Source of the DNA: Synergistaceae bacterium
GTDB lineage: Bacteria > Synergistota > Synergistia > Synergistales > Aminobacteriaceae
Assembly (NCBI GenBank): GCA_017443985.1
Contig: JAFSXR010000018.1
Coordinates: 1-60,278, forward strand
Reading direction: 5' to 3'
DNA: 60,278 nt
This document shows, in pieces, positions 34,294 through 42,733 of the stretch. The notes under the pieces are model-generated. The model was not told where the DNA came from. It saw only the letters and a program-made list of their open reading frames with translations, and searched no databases. The translations under genes and the position numbers were made by a program. Numbering within the stretch: position 1 is the stretch's first letter; every line of letters starts with the position of its first letter.

Positions 34294-35345
34294 GAATTTT
34301 TGTATTCGCTGAAGCTTTCCTCGTCGATTGATTTAAGCTCAAAAATTCTTTCAGTGTTGACACAGAAATTATGGCTTATCATAAGCCCTGCTAATTTTTT
34401 GCCGTCTATTAACATAATTCTTTCATCGTTGGCGCAGATTTCAGCCTGCTCGGAAAAAGTTCCAAGCGTCGCAAAGAGCCCCTTGCCTCCCTTGTCCGCG
34501 AGAGCGTCTACAAAATCCTGCATGTCTGCTTTTCCTACTGACTTTTCCGGCGAAAGTTTACGCGCTTGAATATAAATCGGAGTCATCTCGGCCTTGTCCT
34601 CAAGAATTACGCCGTGAATTAAATCGCTTCCTGCGGCTTCGGTAGTGTAGCGTGCATTTTGAAAAACCCTGTAGCCCATCTTTGAAAGCAGATCCATAAC
34701 TAGAGCGCGGAAAGTATCCTGATGAAGTGCCGCAGTTTTTTTAATAACTGTCTCGGCAAGTTTTTCGTTATATTTTTTCAGAACATTCTCAATATCGTGA
34801 GTTTCGCTCAAATCGTCTTCCCTCTCTCCGTAGTTTTCGCTCTCTGCTGTTATCTCTTCCTGCGATTCAGAATTTTGTTCCGGCTCTTCAGCTTCATTGG
34901 CTTCTTCGGGCTCTGCGTCTGTGTCTATCGGGTCATCTTGATCAAGAAATTCTTCCGGCTCCGGCTCTTGCTCTGCTTCTACTTCTTCTTCGGGCGCGTC
35001 TAAAAATTCCTGCTCCGAAAAATCGACGGGAATTTCCTGTTCCTGTTCAGTATTAATTCCTAATTCCTCACTCCTAACTCCTAACTCTTCAAGCCCTGCC
35101 CGTGTAATCATGTAAATATTTTTTGAGGGGTGAGAAAGAAATTTATTTTTTCTTAAATATTTTTGTGCTTCGCTAATATTATTCTTGAAGGCTGTTTTCT
35201 CTGCGGACGACATTTCTTCGAGACTTACGCCGAGATTTTCTGCTACGATTTCAAGAATTTCATTTATTGAAAAACTATGCGGCGTTTCGTCCTTAAAAGC
35301 CTCAAGCAGCGGCAAGCGTATTTCTTTAGCGTCTGGAATTGGCAT
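34290..35345 (-). CDS. Mrr-like restriction endonuclease-fold protein
   Basis: A 351-residue protein. Residues 1-80 are a winged-helix Mrr_N-like domain (LLEAFKDETPHSFSINEIL, LRKNKFLSHPSKNIYMITRAG). Residues 84-97 are a heptamer insertion. Residues 100-190 are an acidic linker. Residues 210-340 are the Mrr catalytic fold: FRALVMDLLSKMGYRVFQN, then GSDLIHGVILED and IYIQARKL. The usual catalytic QxK reads QAR here, with Lys at the next position, so nuclease activity is doubtful. It heads a housekeeping operon and has no partner methylase, as expected for type IV-like Mrr. Confidence 0.8.
   Translation of the reverse strand: MPIPDAKEIRLPLLEAFKDETPHSFSINEILEIVAENLGVSLEEMSSAEKTAFKNNISEAQKYLRKNKFLSHPSKNIYMITRAGLEELGVRSEELGINTEQEQEIPVDFSEQEFLDAPEEEVEAEQEPEPEEFLDQDDPIDTDAEPEEANEAEEPEQNSESQEEITAESENYGEREDDLSETHDIENVLKKYNEKLAETVIKKTAALHQDTFRALVMDLLSKMGYRVFQNARYTTEAAGSDLIHGVILEDKAEMTPIYIQARKLSPEKSVGKADMQDFVDALADKGGKGLFATLGTFSEQAEICANDERIMLIDGKKLAGLMISHNFCVNTERIFELKSIDEESFSEYKNS
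35053..35089 (-). repeat. In-frame heptamer array inside the Mrr-like gene
   Basis: Five units (ATTCCTA, ATTCCTC, ACTCCTA, ACTCCTA, ACTCTTC) encode EELGVRSEELGI between the winged helix and the acidic linker. Confidence 0.8.
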
Positions 35346-35662
35346 AAAATTTCACCTTTCTTTTATTTTTTACATCGTGATAGCTTTGAAAATTATACTT
35401 CAAAAATTTTGTGCTAAAATATTTTCATTGAGATTATAAAAAAATATAGAAAAGAAATTTTTTGCAACTACATTTACACCTACAAAGACTTCAAAAATTT
35501 TTAATGCCCACAAAATTTTACAGAGCTGATTAAAAAAATAGAATCAAAAATTTTTCGCAAGGCCCCAGAAAAAATTTTTTCATTCCTAAATTTTTGCCCG
35601 TGTGTTATCATTTACCGAAATTCCAAATAAATTTTATTTTTCGCAGGAGGGAATATTTTTGC
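35346..35662. other. Divergent intergenic region with R2 repeat
   Basis: About 315 bp between the Mrr-like gene (-) and the FMN-binding gene (+). It holds a TGC-TAAAAT box at 35411-35419, the R2 element, and a ribosome-binding site GGAGGG before GTG 35663. Nothing else is apparent. Confidence 0.55.
35458..35585 (+). repeat. Dispersed ~120-bp element, copy R2
   Basis: It opens with TTTTTTGCAACTAC, core CTAC-ATTTACAC-CTAC, then ACAAAATTTTACAGAG and ATTAAAAAAATAGAATC. Same strand and order as R1 and R3. A -10-like TAAAAT lies about 45 bp upstream. Confidence 0.7.
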
Positions 35663-35977
35663 GTGAAGAAATTTTTTAGTTTTATTCTTGCCGTATGTTT
35701 TATTTTTACGGCTTCGTTTGCGTTTGCATTCACGCCCGGCACATACGAGGGTGAAGGCAAAGGTTATAGCGAGAACGAGCCGGTCAAAGTAAAAGTTACG
35801 GTTGACGCGGAAAAAATCACAGCCGTTGAGATTGACGTGTCCGAAGAGCAGCAGCCGTTCGCAGAGTCAATTTTTCCGAAGTATATCGAGGCATTAATCG
35901 GACGCACTGACGGCAACATTGACGCTATAGCAGGCGCAACGGTATCAAGAAACGGAATTGTGTCAATAAGGCTTTAG
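35663..35977 (+). pseudogene. Single-domain exported FMN-binding protein, frameshifted at its end
   Basis: A 104-residue frame from GTG 35663 (GGAGGG upstream). Signal peptide VKKFFSFILAVCFIFTASFAFA, then one FMN_bind domain with the flavinylation-type motif DAIAGATVS. It matches the first domain of the next gene almost residue for residue until RNGI, then ends abruptly in VSIRL. Compared with the neighbour, 7 nt are missing (ATTGTGTCAAT against ATTCAGGAAGCTGTCAAT). Restoring them gives RNGI-QEA-VNKALEKAS-K-stop. So it is a stand-alone one-domain paralogue with a recent 3' frameshift; the FMN site itself is intact and it may still work. Confidence 0.8.
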
Positions 35978-36018
35978 AAAAAGCCTCAAAATAATTTTTC
36001 ACAGAAAGGAAGATTTTT

Positions 36019-38820
36019 ATGAAGAAATTTTTTAGTTTTGTTCTTGCAGTATGTTTTATTTTTACGGCTTCATTTGCGTTTGCATTCACGCCCGGCACAT
36101 ATGAGGGCGAGGGCAAAGGTTACAGCGAGACCGCGCCGGTTAAAGTAAAAGTTACGGTTGACGCGGAAAAAATTACTGCTGTTGAAATTGACGCGCCCGA
36201 AGAGCAGCCGTTCGGAGTTCCGAATTTCCCCAAGTACATTGAGGCATTAATCGGACGCACTGACGGCAACATTGACGCTATAACAAGCGCAACAATGTCG
36301 CGCAACGGTATTCAGGAAGCTGTCAATAAAGCGTTAGAAAAAGCCAGCAGCCCCAAAGAAGAATCTAAAACGGGTTTCACGCCCGGCACATATGAGGGCG
36401 AGGGCAAAGGTTACAGCGAGACCGCGCCGGTCAAAGTAAAAGTTACGGTTGACGCTGAAAAAATCACAGCCGTTGAAATTGACGCGCCCGAAGAACAGCC
36501 GTTTGGAGTTCCGAATTTTCCGAAGTATATCGAGGCATTAATCGGACGTGCTGACGGGAACATTGATGCTATAACAAGCGCAACAATGTCGCGCAACGGT
36601 ATTCAGGAAGCTGTCAATAAAGCGTTAGAGAAGGCAAAAGGCGGAAAGGACGCAGAGACTTCAGATTCGCTTTCATTTACTCCCGGCGAATACACTGCAA
36701 CTGCTGACGGCTACAACGGCCCTGTAACTGTCAAAGTAACTTTTGAATCCGACAAAATCAAAGGGATCGCCGTTGAGAAACATTCTGAGACGGCTCACGT
36801 CGGAGACATAGCTTTTGACATAATGATCCCCGAAATGATTCAGGCTAACGGCTCAGGGGTTGACGGCGTATCAGGCGCAACATTTTCTACACGCGCTCTC
36901 CGCAACGCCGTGAACTCTGCCGCAGAACAGGCCAAGTGCACAAATTTTGAAGCGTTCAAGTCCACAAAGGTTGAGCATAAGCCCGGCGCACCTATTACTC
37001 TTCATTATGATGTTGTCATCGTCGGCGCAGGCGGTGCAGGAGTCGCGGCGGCGGCTCAGGCTGCTCAAGACGGCAACAAAGTTATAATCATTGAAAAAAA
37101 TGCTGAAGTCGGCGGAAATACTCTCGTGTCGGGCGGACAATATCAAAGCGTCATGCCCTATCTCGTATGGGATCCGAAAAATCCTGACGCTGCGACGGGA
37201 ATTTACGCTTTCACCGGCGCGGAATATCCGAAAGTTAAATCAGTGCAGGGCTGTATCAATGAGCTTAAAATGATTTTGAACTGGAGCGAGGCTCCGTTTG
37301 ACGCTGACTATTATAAAACTCATGAATTTGTCGCCGGAGATGCCCTCGAACTTTCAAAGCACGGAGTACACGCGGAATACTTGCCCGTTCTGAAAGCACT
37401 CAAGGCCGAAATTAAAGCCTATCTCGACTGGGCACAGCCGAAACTCGACGCAGGCACGCCGGAAAATCAATTAACCCTTTTTTCGACTCTTAATCTTCAC
37501 ATTTTCCAGACTTATTACGGCGGTTTAAGACAGAGCGCGGATAAATCACAATGGATTTACGGCGATATCAAACTCGTGAAGCAGTTTATCGAAAAGGCGC
37601 AGGGCCTCAAAGAATGGCTCGAAGGTATGGGCTCAACCTTCAAAGAGGACGGCCAGCCCACTTTAATCGGCGCGTTATGGTACCGCGAGAATGAATTTAT
37701 CGGTGCTAACGTTGACACTGACGGAGACGGAACGCCCGAAAATTATCCGGGACGCTGGGGAACTTATTTCGTTGCTCCTATTAATGCTTTCTTGAAAGCC
37801 AATCAGGAAAACAGAATAATGCTCCGCACGACCGTTAAAGAGCTTATCAAAGAGAGCGGAAGGGTCTTTGGAGTTAAGGCACAGCGTTATGACGGCACTG
37901 AAGTTACTGTTTACGCGGCGAAGGGCGTTATCCTTGCGACAGGCGGCTACGCAGCGAACATAAAGAAAGTTCTTGACGAAAACGTTTACTGGTCGCCGGA
38001 ATATCTTTCACTCTCTACGAAAACTACAAACCGCTCATCGCTTCAGGGCGACGGCATAACAATGGCACAGGTAGCCGGAGCAAAAGCTACGGGCTTGGGC
38101 TTCACGCAGTTAATGCCTATTTCGTGGATTGACAACGGCAATTTAGCTTTCGGCGGCGGAAATTACGCCTGCTGGATTAATCCGAACACGGGCAAGAGAT
38201 TTGTTGACGAAGGCTCGGAGCGCGACGTTCTTTCACTCGCTGAATTTAGAAACGGCATGGACTACAAAGGAAGCAAGGGAGTTTTCTTGGAATTTTATAA
38301 CGTTGAGCAGAAGATGCCCGCGCCTACACAACTTCCTGAGACGGGAGACTTCGCAGGGCGGTACTACAGGCGCAAAATTTCAGAGCTTCCGGAACTTTTC
38401 AAAGAGCTTGGAGTCAAGGCTGACCCGAAAGTCGTTGAGGAGACAATCAGAAATTACGACAAGGCTGTAATGTCCGGCAAAGATTTTCCTGATGTCGGCA
38501 AGGCAATCGCTTCGAGGCCGGTCGGCAACGTTCAGAAAAATGCTGACGGAAGTTACAACCCCGACACTTACGATTTAGACAATACCGTAATGACGATTAG
38601 ATTAATGGCACCGAGCACGCACCACACGATGGGCGGACTTGTTGTTGATGAAGAGAGACACGTTTTAACGCCCGAAGGAAGAATTATTCCGGGACTTTAC
38701 GCGGCTGGCGAAGTTACAGGCGGCATTCACGGAGGCAACAGGCTCGGCGGAAACGCGATCACCGAAATTTTTGTCTCAGGCCGTATTGCTGCGTCATCTC
38801 TTAACGCGGACAATAAATAA
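36019..38820 (+). CDS. Exported flavoprotein reductase with three FMN-binding domains
   Basis: A 933-residue exported enzyme. Signal peptide at 1-22. Three FMN_bind domains lie at about 22-105, 119-205 and 215-295; each has a motif for ApbE-type covalent FMN attachment (DAITSATMS, DAITSATMS, DGVSGATFS). Domains 1 and 2 are near-identical, repeating with a 291-bp period. From 325 on is an FAD_binding_2 reductase of the flavocytochrome c fumarate reductase / urocanate reductase kind: DVVIVGAGGAGVAAAAQAA, EVGGNTLVSGGQ, THHTMGGLVVDEE, and the C-terminal GGIHGGNRLGGNAITEI. No heme motifs. It probably reduces an electron acceptor outside the cytoplasm; the substrate cannot be read. Confidence 0.93.
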   Translation: MKKFFSFVLAVCFIFTASFAFAFTPGTYEGEGKGYSETAPVKVKVTVDAEKITAVEIDAPEEQPFGVPNFPKYIEALIGRTDGNIDAITSATMSRNGIQEAVNKALEKASSPKEESKTGFTPGTYEGEGKGYSETAPVKVKVTVDAEKITAVEIDAPEEQPFGVPNFPKYIEALIGRADGNIDAITSATMSRNGIQEAVNKALEKAKGGKDAETSDSLSFTPGEYTATADGYNGPVTVKVTFESDKIKGIAVEKHSETAHVGDIAFDIMIPEMIQANGSGVDGVSGATFSTRALRNAVNSAAEQAKCTNFEAFKSTKVEHKPGAPITLHYDVVIVGAGGAGVAAAAQAAQDGNKVIIIEKNAEVGGNTLVSGGQYQSVMPYLVWDPKNPDAATGIYAFTGAEYPKVKSVQGCINELKMILNWSEAPFDADYYKTHEFVAGDALELSKHGVHAEYLPVLKALKAEIKAYLDWAQPKLDAGTPENQLTLFSTLNLHIFQTYYGGLRQSADKSQWIYGDIKLVKQFIEKAQGLKEWLEGMGSTFKEDGQPTLIGALWYRENEFIGANVDTDGDGTPENYPGRWGTYFVAPINAFLKANQENRIMLRTTVKELIKESGRVFGVKAQRYDGTEVTVYAAKGVILATGGYAANIKKVLDENVYWSPEYLSLSTKTTNRSSLQGDGITMAQVAGAKATGLGFTQLMPISWIDNGNLAFGGGNYACWINPNTGKRFVDEGSERDVLSLAEFRNGMDYKGSKGVFLEFYNVEQKMPAPTQLPETGDFAGRYYRRKISELPELFKELGVKADPKVVEETIRNYDKAVMSGKDFPDVGKAIASRPVGNVQKNADGSYNPDTYDLDNTVMTIRLMAPSTHHTMGGLVVDEERHVLTPEGRIIPGLYAAGEVTGGIHGGNRLGGNAITEIFVSGRIAASSLNADNK
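36085..36630 (+). repeat. Near-identical tandem duplication of an FMN-binding domain (291-bp period)
   Basis: TTCACGCCCGGCACATATGA begins at 36085 and again at 36376, and the following ~250 bp are almost identical. A third, slightly diverged copy begins at 35729 in the upstream gene. Near-identity at the DNA level points to recent duplication or ongoing gene conversion. Confidence 0.85.
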
Positions 38821-38823
38821 AAA

Positions 38824-38880
38824 AGTTAGGAGTTAGGAGTTAGGAGTTAAAAAAAATTTCCTAATTCCTATTTTTTTTCG
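38824..38880. terminator. Heptamer inverted pair acting as terminator
   Basis: TAGGAGTTAGGA pairs with TCCTAATTCCTA (one G.T), followed by eight T on the plus strand. It lies directly after the flavoprotein stop and before the convergent YdjM-like gene end. Confidence 0.75.
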
Positions 38881-39420
38881 TTAAATATTTTTCCATAAGA
38901 CCTTTAGAAAATTTATCGCGCTGTCTACTGTGAAAAATCTCACGGAGAACGCGAGCATAGAAAGCAATACGCAGCACAAAATAAAATTTCTTTCGCCCCT
39001 GCTCACTTCGCCGATCTTCTTCGACATGTGAAAGACATGAAGCCCGATACTTCTCTTCCATGGAAATAAAAACGGCACCGTTCCGCACCATGCGTCCTCT
39101 AAAATATGAAGCAGGCAGCCCATCAGCCAAAAACCTGCACAGGCCCACACATCATAGTGAGCGTTGCGACCGTCAACTAATGCTGAAAGTCTCGGAACTA
39201 TCCAGCCCGAACGCTTGAAGCACGCATACGCCATCACCGCCCAAGGGACAAACCAGTGTGTCCAGCGTCTGTGCCAACGGTTGCGCCTCTTGCCAAAAAA
39301 TACGTATTCAGAAGAATCCGGGAAGGTACTGCCGAAAAAACTAAATAACGCCGCAAGCGGCGAACCTGTCGCACCTAAAACTATTGCTGTCGTTGAAAGT
39401 CTGTGTCCTTTTCCTGTCAT
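38881..39420 (-). CDS. YdjM-family membrane-bound metal-dependent hydrolase
   Basis: A 179-residue membrane protein of the YdjM / DUF457 family. Family features: GKGHRLST near the N-terminus, FPDSSEYVFF, RNRWHRRWTHWFVP and LHILEDAWCGTVPFLFPW, which carry the His/Asp residues expected to bind metal. Four or so hydrophobic segments. Substrate unknown. Confidence 0.8.
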   Translation of the reverse strand: MTGKGHRLSTTAIVLGATGSPLAALFSFFGSTFPDSSEYVFFGKRRNRWHRRWTHWFVPWAVMAYACFKRSGWIVPRLSALVDGRNAHYDVWACAGFWLMGCLLHILEDAWCGTVPFLFPWKRSIGLHVFHMSKKIGEVSRGERNFILCCVLLSMLAFSVRFFTVDSAINFLKVLWKNI

Positions 39421-39497
39421 TTTTTATTTTTTTTAAGAAAACCTTTGCTAGAATTAATGAAAGTACAAAAATTTAAGTTATTATAGCAAAAGCAGAC

Positions 39498-40007
39498 ATG
39501 TTTATTTTTATTTGCGGAACATCGGGAAGCGGTAAAAGTTTTTACGCGGAAGAAAGATTAAAAAATTTCAGCGGCTCTCAAAAATTTTACATAGCTACGG
39601 CAAAAATTTATGATGAAGAAATGCGAGCGCGCGTCAAAAAACATAAGGCCATGAGAAAAAATAAAGGCTTCGCAACGATTGAAAAAACTTTTGATTTAGG
39701 GACGATAAAAATTCCCGGTGCTTCAAGCGTTTTGCTCGAAGCTCTTACGACTTGGCTCGCTAATGAAATGTTTGAGCACGGAGAAAAATTTTCAGCGGCT
39801 GAAAAAATTTTGAGAGATTTTCACGCGCTGAAAGCCCGGTGCAAAAATATAATTTTAGTTTCCGATGATATTTTTTCCGACGGAATTATTTATGATGAAC
39901 TGACAGAAAAATATATAAAGGCACTGGCAGGACTTACAAAAAACTTCGCCGCCGAAGCTGACGAAGTTATCGAGTGCTTTGCGGGCCTGCCGATACGATT
40001 GAAATAG
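39498..40007 (+). CDS. cobU: Adenosylcobinamide kinase/guanylyltransferase-like protein
   Basis: A 169-residue P-loop protein of the CobU family, which phosphorylates and guanylylates adenosylcobinamide during B12 nucleotide-loop assembly. GTSGSGKSFYAEE replaces the usual GGxRSGKS loop; then YIATAKIYDEEMRARVKKHK, LLEALTTWLANEMF and the C-terminal EADEVIECFAGLPIRLK. The expected VSNEVGxGIVP segment is degenerate (VSDDIFSDGII). No other cob genes and no cobalamin riboswitch are seen, so a diverged role is possible. Confidence 0.78.
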   Translation: MFIFICGTSGSGKSFYAEERLKNFSGSQKFYIATAKIYDEEMRARVKKHKAMRKNKGFATIEKTFDLGTIKIPGASSVLLEALTTWLANEMFEHGEKFSAAEKILRDFHALKARCKNIILVSDDIFSDGIIYDELTEKYIKALAGLTKNFAAEADEVIECFAGLPIRLK

Positions 40008-40010
40008 CTC

Positions 40011-41045
40011 TTACTTCTCGAATACGTGGTAAGTGTCAAAATCAAGCCATACATTCGCGCCTATTTCAATTTCTCCGTAAGTCCGGCCTTCTCTTATAAC
40101 TCTTACTTCTGTTCCGTCAACATCGATTCGGCAGTCATTTACATCACCAAGATAATAAGCCTGCGAAAGTTTGCCGCATAATATCCCCTCGTCCGTTCTA
40201 ATTTTTATGTTTTCAGGACGCACTGCGATGACGGCTTTTCCGCGTTTATCGCCTGAATATTTCATGACTTGGCCGCCGGAAAATTTTATTTCGCCCTCAA
40301 AAATATCAGCGTCAAGAAAATTTATTCTGCCGACAAAATCGGCTACAAATTGATTTGCAGGATTGCTATAGATATTTACAGGGCTGTCGATCTGCTGGAC
40401 AATTCCATTATTAAACACAATGACTTTATCGCTCATTGCCATCGCTTCTGTTTGGTCATGCGTTACATAAACGACAGTTATGCCGAATTTTTTTTGCATT
40501 TCCTTAATTTCAAACCTCATCGTCTCTCTTAATTTAGCATCAAGATTGCTTAAAGGCTCGTCAAGCAGAAGGACACGGGGATTGCTCACCAATGCGCGTC
40601 CGAGTGCAACTCTCTGCTGCTGGCCGCCTGAAAGTTCATTCGGCATACGCTCTGCATATTGAGATAAATCTACAGCTTTAAGAATTTCTAAGACTTTTTT
40701 ATTTCTTTCACTGCGCGGAATTTTTTGTATTTTTAGGGGGTACTCTACGTTCTCAAAAACATTCATGTGAGGCCAAACTGCATAAGATTGAAAAACCATT
40801 CCTATATTGCGGTGGTTAGGCGGAACGAAATTATTTGCACTGCTGACTGTTACATCATCAATTTTTATTTCGCCGGTTGTAGGTTTTTCAAATCCTGCAA
40901 TCATTCTTAGCAACGTTGTTTTGCCGCAGCCTGAAGGCCCTAGTAACGTAACAAACTGCTTATCCTCGAAAACGCCGCTGAATTTTTTTATTACTTCAAC
41001 GTTGCCGTAATACTTCGTTATATTCGTCAATGTTATCGATGACAT
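40011..41045 (-). CDS. ABC transporter ATP-binding protein (Fe3+-type, FbpC-like)
   Basis: A 344-residue CUT1/FbpC-type ATPase. Walker A GPSGCGKTT, Q-loop VFQSYAVWPHM, signature LSGGQQQRVALGRAL, Walker B LLLDEPLSNLDA and switch His in YVTHDQTEA, followed by a C-terminal TOBE domain. ATG 41045 overlaps the permease stop as TAATG; a longer start at 41087 is possible but lies inside the permease and lacks homology. Confidence 0.92.
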   Translation of the reverse strand: MSSITLTNITKYYGNVEVIKKFSGVFEDKQFVTLLGPSGCGKTTLLRMIAGFEKPTTGEIKIDDVTVSSANNFVPPNHRNIGMVFQSYAVWPHMNVFENVEYPLKIQKIPRSERNKKVLEILKAVDLSQYAERMPNELSGGQQQRVALGRALVSNPRVLLLDEPLSNLDAKLRETMRFEIKEMQKKFGITVVYVTHDQTEAMAMSDKVIVFNNGIVQQIDSPVNIYSNPANQFVADFVGRINFLDADIFEGEIKFSGGQVMKYSGDKRGKAVIAVRPENIKIRTDEGILCGKLSQAYYLGDVNDCRIDVDGTEVRVIREGRTYGEIEIGANVWLDFDTYHVFEK

Positions 41046-42724
41046 TAAATCGAAAATTCTCCTTTTGTTAATTTGTTTAATATCCAATTCACAATTATTA
41101 TCAGAAGCAATATTCCTGTTGCTATCGCGCTGGCGGTCTGCTGGCTGTGATAAGTCTGATAAGTGAATAACTCATATCCTATTGTCTTTGTATCTGTCGA
41201 GTAAAGCAGCGTTGACATTGTTAATTCGTAAAAGCTGGGCATGAAAATTAAAAACCCGCCTGCAACGACCGACGGAGCTATGAGAGGCAGCGTAACATCT
41301 TTGAAACTTCTCTGCCATTCAGCACCCGAAATCAGCGCGGCTTCTTCAAGCGAAGGGTGAATTTGACTCATGGCAGATACAACCGTCCTCATACCCATTA
41401 ACAAATATTTAACCATGTAAGCTACAATCATGATTGTTAAAGTATTATAGATGTTTATTCCAAATCTGCCGCTCATCGTCATGATTAACGCGAGTGCTAT
41501 TACAACGCTGGGAGTTCCGCTGCCCAATGTAATAAGAAAATCAGGAATGTGCCGGCCCTTAGCGCGTGTTCTTGTCAGAAGCCATGCCATGACGCAAGAA
41601 ATTATAATTCCTGCCGTCGCCGCAACGGAAGCCGCGATTAAGCTGTTCTTCGCAGTATCAAAAATGCCCTTGCGAGTCAAAAGAATATTCCAATAACGGG
41701 TCGTAAAGTTTGCAAGAGATAGAGGCTTGCCTAAATTTTTCGTGAATGATGTCATCGCTACAGTAACAAAAGGAATTATTACGACTATTAACGCAAATAT
41801 CCCCACTAAAATTGTAATAGGCATACGCCATTTTCCAAGCTCAACGATATTCGGGCGCGTTGATTTTCCTGATACAGTTATATATTGTTTTTTTCCGCAG
41901 ATGAAAGTTGAAACATAAAGAATAATATTTGCAATTAACATTAAAGATACTGCCAAAACCGTTGCGTCAGTAAGCCCTTCAGACGAGCCGACGTAAACAT
42001 AATCTATTATTCTCGTCGTTACTGTATCAATTTGTCCGGGCGCACCGATTATTGAAGGTATACCGTAGCACGACGCAGCAGAGATAAAAACAAGAAGGGC
42101 TGCCGCAACAATCGAAGGGAACATAACGGGAAATGTTACAGTCATGACTGTTTTTAGAGGCGAAGCTCCGCTAATCTTTGAAGCCTCCTCGAGCGAAGGA
42201 TCCATTTTTTCCATTGCCCTTGAAATTGTTATGAATGCGTAAGGATAATAAAACGTCGTCAATACCCAGACAAGACCGCCTATTGTATAAATGTTAAACG
42301 GATTTTCAGAAAGCCCGAAAAGATTCGCTATAAATACATTCAGCGTGCCGACTCTGGGATTGAGGAGACGAAGCCACGCCATAGCCCCGACATACGGCGG
42401 TACCATGTAAGTCATAACAAAAAGAGTGCGGAAAAATTTTCTTCCGTATAAATCAGTTCTGCCGACAAGCCACGCCAGCGGAAACGCGATCATTATTCCA
42501 AAGATCATTGAAAGTCCGGCAGTGATGAGAGTATTCCGCAGCGCGTTCCAGTTAAGAGGATATGTATAAATTCGACTGAAGGCTGATAAAGTGAAACCGT
42601 TTTCGCCGACGAACGAACGGAAAATTAAGTAGCCCATCGGGAAAACATTGAAAACAAAAAGAAAAGCCGCAATCAAGATGATTAATACGGCTTTCACATT
42701 AAAAAAATTATTTTTAGGGTACAT
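41045..42724 (-). CDS. ABC transporter permease, fused two-domain (FbpB-like)
   Basis: A 559-residue permease with two repeated six-helix halves in one chain, each with the EAA loop that contacts the ATPase (EEASKISGASPLKTVMTVTFP and EEAALISGAEWQRSFKDVTLP). This fused layout is typical of Fe3+ and related family 1 importers. It lies between the binding protein and the ATPase genes in one operon. Confidence 0.92.
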   Translation of the reverse strand: MYPKNNFFNVKAVLIILIAAFLFVFNVFPMGYLIFRSFVGENGFTLSAFSRIYTYPLNWNALRNTLITAGLSMIFGIMIAFPLAWLVGRTDLYGRKFFRTLFVMTYMVPPYVGAMAWLRLLNPRVGTLNVFIANLFGLSENPFNIYTIGGLVWVLTTFYYPYAFITISRAMEKMDPSLEEASKISGASPLKTVMTVTFPVMFPSIVAAALLVFISAASCYGIPSIIGAPGQIDTVTTRIIDYVYVGSSEGLTDATVLAVSLMLIANIILYVSTFICGKKQYITVSGKSTRPNIVELGKWRMPITILVGIFALIVVIIPFVTVAMTSFTKNLGKPLSLANFTTRYWNILLTRKGIFDTAKNSLIAASVAATAGIIISCVMAWLLTRTRAKGRHIPDFLITLGSGTPSVVIALALIMTMSGRFGINIYNTLTIMIVAYMVKYLLMGMRTVVSAMSQIHPSLEEAALISGAEWQRSFKDVTLPLIAPSVVAGGFLIFMPSFYELTMSTLLYSTDTKTIGYELFTYQTYHSQQTASAIATGILLLIIIVNWILNKLTKGEFSI

Positions 42725-42733
42725 TATTTTTTA

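Noticed and set aside
39437..39497. Cobalamin riboswitch before cobU
   Set aside because: The gap is only about 60 bp and AT-rich, without room for or trace of a B12 box.
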